A stretch of DNA of 64,000 bases from Gordonia prachuapensis (GTDB lineage: Bacteria > Actinomycetota > Actinomycetes > Mycobacteriales > Mycobacteriaceae): contig NZ_JAZDUE010000001.1 of the NCBI RefSeq assembly GCF_036350515.1, forward strand, positions 310,001-374,000, given 5' to 3'. Numbering within the stretch: position 1 is the first letter of the stretch; each line of letters begins with the position of its first letter. The translations under genes and the position numbers were made by a program. Shown here piece after piece: positions 1-7,405 of the stretch. A model generated the notes under the pieces. It was not told the DNA's origin and made no database searches. It saw nothing but the letters and a program-made list of their open reading frames with translations.

Positions 1-1
1 A

Positions 2-91
2 CTGCCGCTCGGAGTGCTCACCGCGATCATCGGGGTTCCGGTGTTCATCTCGCTGATGCGTCGACGCGCCTACGTGTTCGGTGGGCGCTGA
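2..91 (+). CDS. FecCD-type ABC permease, 3' end only
   Basis: Only the last 29 codons are in the window, read in frame from base 2 to a TGA at 89-91. The tail has a hydrophobic stretch (LPLGVLTAIIGVPVF) followed by basic LMRRR, the usual end of a FecCD-type permease. The TGA shares its A with the ATG of the ATPase gene, so the two are translationally coupled. The adjoining ATPase and lipoprotein genes support an importer of the iron-chelate/B12 class. The substrate cannot be read from this fragment. Confidence 0.7.
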   Translation: MPLGVLTAIIGVPVFISLMRRRAYVFGGR

Positions 92-915
92 TGGACCTCG
101 GCATCGAGGGCCTCACGGTGACCGTCGACGGGCGCCACCTGGTCCAGGAACTGGGATTGACGCTGGCGTCGGGGGAGATCGTCGGCCTCGTCGGACCGAA
201 TGGTTCGGGCAAATCAACGGCATTGCGCTGCGTGTACCGCGCGCTGAAACCTTCGGGCGGGGTTGTGCGTGTCGGCGGGGACGACGTGGCGCAGATGACA
301 CTGCGGGAAACCGCGCGCCGCGTGGCCGCGTTGACGCAGGAAGCGCAATCGGACTTCGACTTCACCGTCGACGAGGTCGTGGCGCTGGGGCGAACACCCT
401 TCAAGAGCGGCAACGAACCGTTGACCGCTGCCGAACGCGACCTGTGTCGAGACGCGATGCGCCACACAGACATCGCTCATCTGGCCGACCGAGGGATTCT
501 GAGTCTGTCCGGCGGTGAGCGACAACGCGTGATGATCGCGCGAGCTCTCGTACAGGAACCACAGGTCCTCGTCCTCGACGAACCGACGAATCATCTGGAC
601 ATCCGTCACCAGATCGCCGTACTCGGCCGGCTCCGAGGGTCCGGACCGACCTGCCTCGTTGTCCTGCACGACCTGAACCTCGCCGCAGCGACATGCGATC
701 GCCTGGTGGTCCTTTCCGAGGGGCGAGCGGCAGCTGTCGGCCCACCGGCCGACGTCCTGACCGAGCAGCTCATCGCCGAGGTCTTCGGCGTCGACGTCAC
801 AGTCGTACCCCACCCGCTCACCGGTGACCCGCAAGTGTTGTTCACCCTTCCCGGCGTGGAGGCGGCGCAGCAGTCCGTACCCGATACCGAAACACCGACC
901 GAAAAGAGTGAATGA
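91..915 (+). CDS. ABC importer ATPase, FecE/iron-chelate class
   Basis: This is the cytoplasmic ATPase that powers the importer whose permease ends at base 91. All nucleotide-binding motifs are present: Walker A GPNGSGKST at residues 35-43, Q-loop Gln83, signature LSGGERQRV at 139-147, Walker B VLVLDEP around 160-165 and a switch histidine in VVLHDLN. The 274-residue length is normal for FecE/FhuC ATPases. Its ATG overlaps the permease stop, and its own stop is one base before the ATG of the binding lipoprotein, so the three genes form one operon starting outside the window. Ferric siderophore, haem, B12 and the proposed F420-0 transporters all use this ATPase type, so the substrate is open. 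Confidence 0.88.
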   Translation: MDLGIEGLTVTVDGRHLVQELGLTLASGEIVGLVGPNGSGKSTALRCVYRALKPSGGVVRVGGDDVAQMTLRETARRVAALTQEAQSDFDFTVDEVVALGRTPFKSGNEPLTAAERDLCRDAMRHTDIAHLADRGILSLSGGERQRVMIARALVQEPQVLVLDEPTNHLDIRHQIAVLGRLRGSGPTCLVVLHDLNLAAATCDRLVVLSEGRAAAVGPPADVLTEQLIAEVFGVDVTVVPHPLTGDPQVLFTLPGVEAAQQSVPDTETPTEKSE

Positions 916-916
916 C

Positions 917-1924
917 ATGGAATTTGCAGTGTCGCGTCCACGATCCGCCGCGTTCGGAGCTCTCGCCCTGTGCGCCGGGCTGCTGGCCGGATGCGGGGCC
1001 GAGGTCGACGAGTCCGACGAGGCGCAGACCACCACTGTGAACAGGTGCGGTGAAGCCGTCGAGTACACCGTTCCGCAACGTGCGGTCGTGTACGAGGGTG
1101 GAAGTGCGGACAAGATGTTCGCGCTCGGACTCGTCGATCACGTCCACGGTTACGTGCTGCCGCCGGCAAATCCGCCGGTCTCCGAGTCCCCGTGGGCCGC
1201 CGACTACGAACAGGTCGAGTTCCTCTCCGACGACCTCCTCAACCGCGAGCTCGTCGTCGATGCCAACTCCGATTTCGTTGTGGCCGGCTGGAACTCGGGC
1301 TTCTCCGACTCGCGGAGCATCACGCCCGAGATCCTCGACACGCTGGGGATCCAGAGCTTCATGCACGCCGAGTCATGCTTCAACTACCCGGGATTCCCCG
1401 AGCAGCACACACCTTTCGACGGGCTCTATACCGACATGGAACGTCTGGGGGCGATCTTCGGTGTCGAGGACCGTGCTGCGGATGTGGTGGAGCAGTACAA
1501 GAATCGGGTCTCAGCTGTTCAGGAGCAGGCGCCGGACGGACCTCCCGTGAAGGTGTTCCTGTACGACAGCGGCACGGACCAACCGTTCACCGCGGCATCC
1601 CAGGTCCCGCCGAACGACATCATCCGGTTCTCCGGCGGGGAGAACATCTTCGGCGATGTCGAAGCACGATGGACCGAGGCGAGCTGGGAGGCGGTTGTCG
1701 AAGCGGCGCCGGAGGTCATCATCATCCTCGACTACAACGATCAACCAGCGCAGGAGAAGATCGACTTCCTCAAGTCGGATCCCCGCACCGCCGCACTGCC
1801 GGCGGTGGTCAACGACCAGTTCTTCATCCTCGACTACAACGAGGCGATCTCGAGCCCCCGCAACGTCGACGGGCTCGAGAAGTTCGGTGCGTATCTGCGT
1901 GACTACGTGAACAACCGCGGCTAG
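917..1924 (+). CDS. Substrate-binding lipoprotein of the FecE-type importer
   Basis: This 335-residue protein should be the outward-facing binding protein of the importer. The ATG at 917 is chosen because it gives a lipoprotein signal: basic SRPR, a hydrophobic core and lipobox LLAGC with Cys26 as the lipidated residue. An open frame runs further upstream but only inside the ATPase gene. The rest looks like a periplasmic binding protein of the BtuF/FhuD class: two lobes, with a late segment (EVIIILDYN) that normally precedes the C-terminal lobe. Cysteines in NRCGE and ESCFNYPG may form a disulfide. The family includes proteins proposed to bind F420-0 as well as siderophore and B12 binders, so the ligand is not assigned. 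Confidence 0.82.
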   Translation: MEFAVSRPRSAAFGALALCAGLLAGCGAEVDESDEAQTTTVNRCGEAVEYTVPQRAVVYEGGSADKMFALGLVDHVHGYVLPPANPPVSESPWAADYEQVEFLSDDLLNRELVVDANSDFVVAGWNSGFSDSRSITPEILDTLGIQSFMHAESCFNYPGFPEQHTPFDGLYTDMERLGAIFGVEDRAADVVEQYKNRVSAVQEQAPDGPPVKVFLYDSGTDQPFTAASQVPPNDIIRFSGGENIFGDVEARWTEASWEAVVEAAPEVIIILDYNDQPAQEKIDFLKSDPRTAALPAVVNDQFFILDYNEAISSPRNVDGLEKFGAYLRDYVNNRG

Positions 1925-1970
1925 CGGGACACTGGCGGCGGGAGACACCAGACACCTGGAGCCACACTGA

Positions 1971-3185
1971 ATGTCGAGCGATCCGTACGTGCCGGTGACA
2001 GACCGGTCGATCATCACGACCCTGTGGCCGGTCTTGTGTGCCGCGATCGTCGGCCTTGTCCCGTTCACCGTCTACTCGACCTACCTTGTCCCGATCGCGG
2101 ACTCGGTCTCAGCGGACACCGCCGCGGTCGGAACGCTACGCGGGCTGGGCGGCGTCGCCGCGTTGGTGACCGCGATCGTGTTCGCCCCGTTGCTCATCCG
2201 CTGGAGACCGACCACGGCCGCCGCGACGAGTTTGGTGTTGCTGGCGCTGGCTGCGGTAGTCGGGACGATCCCCGCGCTCGCGGCGTTGGCGACCTTCTGT
2301 CTGGGGATCGGCGTGGCCACCGCCATGCTGCTTCCGGCGCTCCTGACGACCGCGACGAGTACGTACACCGACACCAGGGACGGTGGACGTGCGGCAACCA
2401 TGGTGACGTCGTGCCAGACACTCGCCGCCGTGATGGCCGCACCGGTGATCGGGGTCCTCGCGGTCTGGACGGGTTGGCGCGGAGTGCTGTGGGTCACGGC
2501 GGGACTGGCCATCCTGATCGCCCTCTACCTCGTCATCCGTTTTCGATCGGCCGAGGGTGCACCGGCATCGGCCATCGGATACTGGGCAGCCTTCCGCCGG
2601 ATTCGTGCGCGCCCGGACCTGCTCGCACTCATCGGTATCGCGGCACTGCGCACGGCGTCGTTCATGGGCTATCTGGCGTTCCTCGCAGCACGCTACGACA
2701 GCCGATTCGACATGTCGGCGGGCACGTTCACTCTCGTGTGGACACTCAGTGGGGCAAGCTTCTTCGTCGGCAACTTCTACGCGGGACGGTGGCTGCGTCG
2801 GATCGACACCGCCGGTCGCACGCCGGCGATGACCGTCGTGGCGAGCCTCGCTGCCGTAGTGGCGGCCGTGCTGGTGGTCTTCACCACGGATGTACTGATG
2901 GTTGCGCTCGGGGCGACGGTCGCCATGGGAGTAGGTCACGCGGTCATCGCAGCTCAGGTCACCACGCTCATCGCCCACCGCGGTGGCGAGGTGACCGCAA
3001 CGGCATACTCACTCAACGCGGCCGGCATGAGTTTCGGTGTGTTCGCGGGGGCGACGATCGGTGGTGTCGGTCTGAGCGTCGGCGGGAGCCTCGGGCTCGG
3101 GATCGCACTGGCGGTCCCGGTCGTTGTCGCGGGTGCCCTGGTCCCCGTTGCGATGATGGACGGAACCGGACCACAGCGGTTGTGA
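1971..3185 (+). CDS. MFS transporter
   Basis: A 404-residue polytopic membrane protein with about twelve hydrophobic segments and a charged central loop (RFRSAEGAPAS, about residues 190-200), the usual 6+6 layout of the major facilitator superfamily. It starts 46 bases after the binding-protein gene on the same strand and may be its last operon member. An exporter next to a metal-chelate importer suggests release of the chelator or a related small molecule, but that is inference from position only. The gene ends in a convergent arrangement with the metal ATPase. Confidence 0.8.
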   Translation: MSSDPYVPVTDRSIITTLWPVLCAAIVGLVPFTVYSTYLVPIADSVSADTAAVGTLRGLGGVAALVTAIVFAPLLIRWRPTTAAATSLVLLALAAVVGTIPALAALATFCLGIGVATAMLLPALLTTATSTYTDTRDGGRAATMVTSCQTLAAVMAAPVIGVLAVWTGWRGVLWVTAGLAILIALYLVIRFRSAEGAPASAIGYWAAFRRIRARPDLLALIGIAALRTASFMGYLAFLAARYDSRFDMSAGTFTLVWTLSGASFFVGNFYAGRWLRRIDTAGRTPAMTVVASLAAVVAAVLVVFTTDVLMVALGATVAMGVGHAVIAAQVTTLIAHRGGEVTATAYSLNAAGMSFGVFAGATIGGVGLSVGGSLGLGIALAVPVVVAGALVPVAMMDGTGPQRL

Positions 3186-3201
3186 ACTGGGCGACAACGG
3201 G

Positions 3202-3219
3202 ATCACCGACGTCGGTGAT
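3202..3219. terminator. Perfect palindrome between convergent genes
   Basis: ATCACCGAC is followed directly by its reverse complement GTCGGTGAT in the 73-base gap between the MFS gene and the metal ATPase, which face each other. There is no T-run. It could act as a bidirectional terminator, but with no loop bases it would form a hairpin only by opening the centre. Confidence 0.35.
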
Positions 3220-3258
3220 GGGCCGCGGGTGCCCAGGCAGACACCGGCGGCCCGACCG

Positions 3259-5454
3259 CTACGAGACCCGGTAGCGGATCAGTCGAGAACTGTTGAGCAC
3301 CACGGCAACCGACGACGCGTTGTGCAGGATCGCGGCGAGGACGGGCGACAGTGCGCCGCCCGCGCCGATGGCCAGGCCGATCGAGTTGACCGCGATCGAC
3401 ATGCCATAGTTCTGGCGGATCACCTCGACGGTGTGGCCGCCGAGGTCCCGGATGTCGAGCAGTTTGCGAAGGTCGTCGCCGGCCAACGCGATGTCCGCGG
3501 TCTCCACGGCAACGTCGGTGCCCGCGAGGCCCATCGCGATACCGATGTCGGCGGCGGCGAGTGCGGGCGCATCGTTCACGCCGTCGCCGACCATGGCCAC
3601 GACGTGGCCGAGCGCCTGCAGTTCGCGGACGACGGCGAGCTTGTCGTCCGGGGTGACCTCGGCCGCCCAGCGATCGATTCCGAGCGCATCGGCGATGGTC
3701 GCGGCGGTGACGGGGTGGTCGCCGGTGAGCATGGCGATCTCCGTGACTCCGTCGGCGCGGAGGGCGTCGAGAACTGTTCTCGACTCGGGCCGCAACTCGT
3801 CGGAGAGACTGACCAGGCCGACGAGGTTCCCGTCCACTGCGAGCAAGAGCGGTGTCTCGCTGTTTCTGCGCAGTTTGTCCACCCAGTCGAGGGCATCCTG
3901 GGCGATCGCCACGCCGTGGTTCTCCAGCAGCGACGGATTACCCAGGAGCAACACCCGGCCGTCATCGGCGCGGGTACGCATGCCGAGTCCGACGATGACC
4001 TCACACTCGGCGTGCGTGGGGATCTCGATGTGGCGTTCCTCGGTGGACCGGATCACCGCCTCGGCCAGCGGGTGTCGGGAGTGGATCTCCGAACTCGCCG
4101 CGTGAGCCAGGATCTGCTCGGGCTGCCACTCGTCGGAGAAGGACACCACGTTGGTGACGATCGGGCGTCCGACGGTGAGGGTGCCGGTCTTGTCGAAGAC
4201 GACGGCGGAGATGCGGCTGGACTCCTCGAGGTGCGAACCGCCCTTGATCAGGATGCCGCGGCGGGCGCCGTTGCCGATCGCGCCGCTGATCGCCGTCGGG
4301 GTGGACAGGCCCACCGCGCACGGGCAGGCGATCAACAGCATCGTCATCGCCCGGCGTAGATCCCGGGTGACCAGCAGTGTCAGTGCCGACATCGCGAAGG
4401 ATGCGGGCACGAATCGGCGCGAGAAGTTCTCGCCGACGGTCTGGATCGGTGCGCGGTCGCGTTGCGCATCTTCGACGCGGGTGATGATGCGACCGATCGC
4501 AGTATCGGCGCCGACGGCGTCCGCGGCGACCACGATCCGACCGGTCATCACCACCGAACCGGCCTGCACCCGGTCGCCGACGCGCTTGGCAACCGGCAGG
4601 TTCTCGCCGGTCAGTGCCGATTGATCGACCACCGCCTCACCGTCGACGATCTGGCCGTCGACGGCCACCGCGACCTGTTCGTGCACGACGACGTGATCGC
4701 CGACGTGCAGCGCATCGATCGGTGCCTGCACCTCGGTGCCGTCGTCGAGCCGGACCCATGCCGTGTCCTGGGTGCCGCGCAGCAGGTCCGAGATGGCACG
4801 GCGCGTCCGCCGCAGCGTCAGATCCTGCAGGAACTCGCCGATGTTCAGCAGCCACAACACCGTCAGTGCCACCACGTTCTCGCGGAGCAGCAGACTGGCG
4901 ATGGTCGCCGCCGACACCAACGCGTCGGTGCCCGCACGTCCACCGCGCAGGGAGCGCAGCGCACCCTTCAGGAACGGATAGCCGGAGAAGACGGTGATCC
5001 CGGTCGCCGCGGTGCGGGCGGTAGGCCCGAGTAGCGGCGGGTGCCGGAACACATACCGGCGTACGCCGAGCAGGACGAGTGCACCCGCGCCGATGCCCAT
5101 CCGCAGCAGGTCACTGTTGGTGATCTCCGCCGAGTGCGGGGCGCGGTCGGGAAGGTTGTCGGGATCGGCAAGAGTAGCGGCCTCGATCGCGTGGACGACC
5201 GCGGTACGGTCGGTGCCCTCGCGAAACCAGATGACCACCGAAGCCGTCCGGGGGTATGCGTGGACGGCACGCACGCCGTTGACGCGGGCAACGCTCTCCT
5301 CGACGGCCACCGCTCGCAGGTCTGCTGTCCGCCGGTCCGAGATGCGCAGCCACGGGACGGTCACGCGCAGCCGGCCGGCCGCATCGGAGCGTGTGACGAT
5401 GTGTCCGGCGGGGGCGTCCGAGTCGTCGAGGCCGGCGGGTATCGTCACGCTCAC
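3259..5454 (-). CDS. ctpC: CtpC-like heavy-metal P1B-type ATPase
   Basis: A 731-residue metal-exporting P-type ATPase. The membrane metal-site motif is CPC (Cys377-Pro-Cys379 in ACPCAVGLSTPTA), the phosphorylated Asp is about residue 421 in DKTGTLTVG, the actuator loop has TGE (SALTGENLPV), and the hinge GDGVNDAPAL lies near the C-terminus. The N-terminus has a degenerate metal-binding fold without a CxxC. This layout, and a small DUF1490/PacL gene immediately upstream, match mycobacterial CtpC, linked to manganese metallation and, with PacL1, to zinc tolerance. A GTG at 5454 lies only three bases after the PacL stop, so the pair is co-transcribed. The exported metal is inferred, most likely Zn or Mn. 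Confidence 0.85.
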   Translation of the reverse strand: MSVTIPAGLDDSDAPAGHIVTRSDAAGRLRVTVPWLRISDRRTADLRAVAVEESVARVNGVRAVHAYPRTASVVIWFREGTDRTAVVHAIEAATLADPDNLPDRAPHSAEITNSDLLRMGIGAGALVLLGVRRYVFRHPPLLGPTARTAATGITVFSGYPFLKGALRSLRGGRAGTDALVSAATIASLLLRENVVALTVLWLLNIGEFLQDLTLRRTRRAISDLLRGTQDTAWVRLDDGTEVQAPIDALHVGDHVVVHEQVAVAVDGQIVDGEAVVDQSALTGENLPVAKRVGDRVQAGSVVMTGRIVVAADAVGADTAIGRIITRVEDAQRDRAPIQTVGENFSRRFVPASFAMSALTLLVTRDLRRAMTMLLIACPCAVGLSTPTAISGAIGNGARRGILIKGGSHLEESSRISAVVFDKTGTLTVGRPIVTNVVSFSDEWQPEQILAHAASSEIHSRHPLAEAVIRSTEERHIEIPTHAECEVIVGLGMRTRADDGRVLLLGNPSLLENHGVAIAQDALDWVDKLRRNSETPLLLAVDGNLVGLVSLSDELRPESRTVLDALRADGVTEIAMLTGDHPVTAATIADALGIDRWAAEVTPDDKLAVVRELQALGHVVAMVGDGVNDAPALAAADIGIAMGLAGTDVAVETADIALAGDDLRKLLDIRDLGGHTVEVIRQNYGMSIAVNSIGLAIGAGGALSPVLAAILHNASSVAVVLNSSRLIRYRVS

Positions 5455-5457
5455 CGG

Positions 5458-5739
5458 TCAGTGTTCGTGGTCGTGGGCGACTGCCGCGCCGGGTGGCGTG
5501 GATTCCTCACCGAGCCGTCCCTTGGCCTCGGCGACTATGTCGGAGGTGTTCAGGCGCACCGACTCGGCGACTTCCTCGGCCTTACGGGTCCCACGAATAC
5601 CCCAGGTCGTCGCGACGACCGCACCTTCGCGCAGCGGGGCCTTCCGTATCACGGTGCGAGCCACATCGTAGGCGGCGGCTCCGACCAGACCGGTGACGAC
5701 CGTGGATCCCGCCTTGGCGAGCAATCCGTGAATGGGCAC
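5458..5739 (-). CDS. PacL/DUF1490 small membrane partner of CtpC
   Basis: A 93-residue protein whose start is set by GTG at 5739 with an AGGAGG ribosome site six bases upstream. Longer in-frame starts lack such a site. It has one N-terminal membrane segment (STVVTGLVGAAAYDVA), an amphipathic helix rich in charge, and a His/Asp tail AVAHDHEH. It matches the mycobacterial DUF1490 proteins renamed PacL, which scaffold and feed P-ATPases; PacL1 beside CtpC is also about 93 residues and ends in an Asp/His metal-binding motif. Position and tail therefore suggest metal delivery to the ATPase encoded three bases downstream. Direct metal binding here is inferred. Confidence 0.85.
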   Translation of the reverse strand: MPIHGLLAKAGSTVVTGLVGAAAYDVARTVIRKAPLREGAVVATTWGIRGTRKAEEVAESVRLNTSDIVAEAKGRLGEESTPPGAAVAHDHEH

Positions 5740-5846
5740 TGGTGTCCTCCTGAACAAGATCGATGACGAGCTCGGCACGACTGGCGACAACGCTACTCCG
5801 GCCGCGTCGGTTCGGCTCCGGAACTCACGCCGCCTCGGCGCCGACT

Positions 5847-5969
5847 TCAGCCCTGACGTGCCTTGAAACGCGGATTCGACTTGTTGATTACGTAGATCCG
5901 TCCCTTGCGTTTGACGACCTGCGAACCGGGCTGGTTCTTCAGCGATCGGATCGACGAGCGCACCTTCAT
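5847..5969 (-). CDS. rpmJ: Ribosomal protein bL36, zinc-free (type B)
   Basis: A 40-residue ribosomal protein of the large subunit, beginning MKVRSSIRSL and ending PRFKARQG. It has no cysteine, whereas the housekeeping bL36 carries a Cys3-His zinc ribbon. This marks it as the C-minus paralogue that replaces the zinc form when zinc is scarce. The ATG at 5969 has an AGGAGG at 5977-5982, and a Zur-like palindrome sits immediately upstream. It reads the same way as the PacL/CtpC pair, 107 bases ahead of it. A zinc-containing bL36 gene is expected elsewhere in the genome. Confidence 0.92.
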   Translation of the reverse strand: MKVRSSIRSLKNQPGSQVVKRKGRIYVINKSNPRFKARQG

Positions 5970-5985
5970 TGAACTACCTCCTAAG

Positions 5986-6000
5986 TGGAAACGATTTCCA
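5986..6000. promoter_or_regulatory. Putative Zur operator before zinc-free bL36
   Basis: TGGAAACGATTTCCA is a 15-base near-perfect palindrome (arms TGGAAAC and ATTTCCA, one mismatch) ending four bases from the AGGAGG of the bL36 gene. It resembles actinobacterial Zur boxes built on GAAAA-n-ATTTTC. Zur repression of cysteine-free ribosomal paralogues is established in Mycobacterium and Streptomyces. Overlap with the transcription start would give repression in zinc-replete cells. Confidence 0.65.
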
Positions 6001-6126
6001 TTAGAGCACGTCGGGTCTGCGAGTCGGAAATCGATGCCATCAAGCGGTAGCGTGGGGGAGCGACCGGACGTCGCTTGCGCCTCGCGGAGGCAGGCAGGTC
6101 GCGAACTGCCGACTGACACATCGACT

Positions 6127-6732
6127 ATGAACTGGGCCAACACGATTCGATCCCGCACCTTGATCGGCGCCAAGGACAATGCCTGGACGCTGGTTCTGGT
6201 GCTCGCCGCGGTCGTGGTCACCGTTCTCGTCCTGTCGCAGTTGGCAGGCACGGCGGGGCAGACCCGAGCCGACGATCAGGAGTCGGACCCGGGCGAGACC
6301 AGCTCGGTCGGGTCGATCCCCATGGCTACCGTGGTCGACTGCGCGGGCAACACCGACCCGCGCTTGGTCAAGGTGAGTCTCGGCGAGCAGAGCCTCGCGC
6401 TGTGCGAGTACGACACCCCGGTCGGCTACTCACCGGTGACGACCGGGCGCGTGGGCTTGGGCGACGGCACGCCGCTGGGCACCTGGCACATCAACAGCCG
6501 GGAAACGGATCGTCATCTGAGCGGCTCCGACTACCGGGTGTTCGTGAACTATTGGCTGCCGTTCTTCGGCGACTACGGCTTCCACGATTCGTCGTGGCAG
6601 AAGTTCGCCTACGGGGATACGGCGCGGTATCAGACCCAGGGCTCACGAGGGTGTATCCACGTCCCGAGGCCGGCGATGGACGAACTCTATCGCTGGGTGG
6701 ACGTCGGAACGACGGTGACGATTCTGCCCTGA
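6127..6732 (+). CDS. Membrane-anchored L,D-transpeptidase (YkuD fold)
   Basis: A 201-residue cell-wall enzyme. A short basic N-terminus is followed by one membrane segment (WTLVLVLAAVVVTVLVL), then a linker and an exported YkuD-type domain. The active site is readable: His153 in GFHDSSW and catalytic Cys176 in SRGCIHVP, a variant of the family pattern SHGC(I/V)xM. Such enzymes make 3-3 cross-links in peptidoglycan or attach proteins to it. The start at ATG 6127 keeps the anchor close to the N-terminus; an upstream in-frame ATG at 6034 is possible because no strong ribosome site separates them. It is divergent from bL36 and convergent with the TetR gene, seven bases apart. Confidence 0.82.
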   Translation: MNWANTIRSRTLIGAKDNAWTLVLVLAAVVVTVLVLSQLAGTAGQTRADDQESDPGETSSVGSIPMATVVDCAGNTDPRLVKVSLGEQSLALCEYDTPVGYSPVTTGRVGLGDGTPLGTWHINSRETDRHLSGSDYRVFVNYWLPFFGDYGFHDSSWQKFAYGDTARYQTQGSRGCIHVPRPAMDELYRWVDVGTTVTILP

Positions 6733-6739
6733 CCGCGGG

Positions 6740-7360
6740 TCAGAGCAGGTATGTGCGGGTCATCGCCTTCCACAGGTCCAGGTGCGGATCCGTGGTGGGA
6801 TCGCGACGGTCGATGAGGTAGGTGGTGGCCACGCCGCGCATGCTCGACAGCAGGAGCGGGTACAGCTCGGGATACCGTGGGCGTGAGGTCAACTCGGACC
6901 CGAGGAAGCCGGCGACGGCACCCCGGACGGTGGGCCCGAGTCGTCGCTCGGTCGGTACCAGGGCGCCGCGTAGCTGTTCGTTGGTTCGCGCGGCGATCCA
7001 CAGCTCCATCGACGCGACGAAGTAGGGCTGATGGAAGGTCGTCCAGCCGAGGTCGATGGCGGGGCCGATCCGTTCGGCCGGATCGGCGGGCCACTCGACC
7101 TGGGAAGGCATCTCCGCGATACGGGTGCGGGCGAGATGATCGACAGCTGCCATGAACAGTTTGTCGCGCGACGGGTAGTGGTGCAGGAGGCGCCCTCGAC
7201 TGACCCCCGCCTCGGCCTGGATCGCGAGGGTGCTCGCCTGTGCGTAGCCGCGGTCGACGAGGACCCGGATCGCGGCGTCGAGGATTCGGGTACGCGTGCG
7301 GTCACCGCGATCCTGCGTGGCCGCGACGTCACGCGACGACTCCTGCGACGTAGGGTTCAC
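6740..7360 (-). CDS. TetR-family repressor
   Basis: A 206-residue regulator. The N-terminal DNA-binding part (residues about 20-70) contains TRTRILDAAIRVLVDRGY and the recognition helix region VSRGRLLHHYPSRDKLF, typical of TetR proteins. The C-terminal two-thirds is a variable ligand domain. It is the second gene after the Tat-exported flavoenzyme, 45 bases downstream on the same strand, so it probably autoregulates that operon. A perfect 16-base palindrome at 9240-9255, upstream of the flavoenzyme, is the best operator candidate. Confidence 0.9.
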   Translation of the reverse strand: MNPTSQESSRDVAATQDRGDRTRTRILDAAIRVLVDRGYAQASTLAIQAEAGVSRGRLLHHYPSRDKLFMAAVDHLARTRIAEMPSQVEWPADPAERIGPAIDLGWTTFHQPYFVASMELWIAARTNEQLRGALVPTERRLGPTVRGAVAGFLGSELTSRPRYPELYPLLLSSMRGVATTYLIDRRDPTTDPHLDLWKAMTRTYLL

Positions 7361-7405
7361 CCGGCGATCCTACTGTCCCGATCGGCCGCGGCCACCGTGC
7401 GCCGG

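Noticed and set aside
1971..3185. Siderophore exporter
   Set aside because: Position next to an importer is suggestive, but no siderophore biosynthesis gene is visible, so only MFS transporter is claimed.
3229..4359. Plus-strand frame of 376 codons over the metal ATPase
   Set aside because: Antisense of ctpC, with composition of a shadow frame and no domain.
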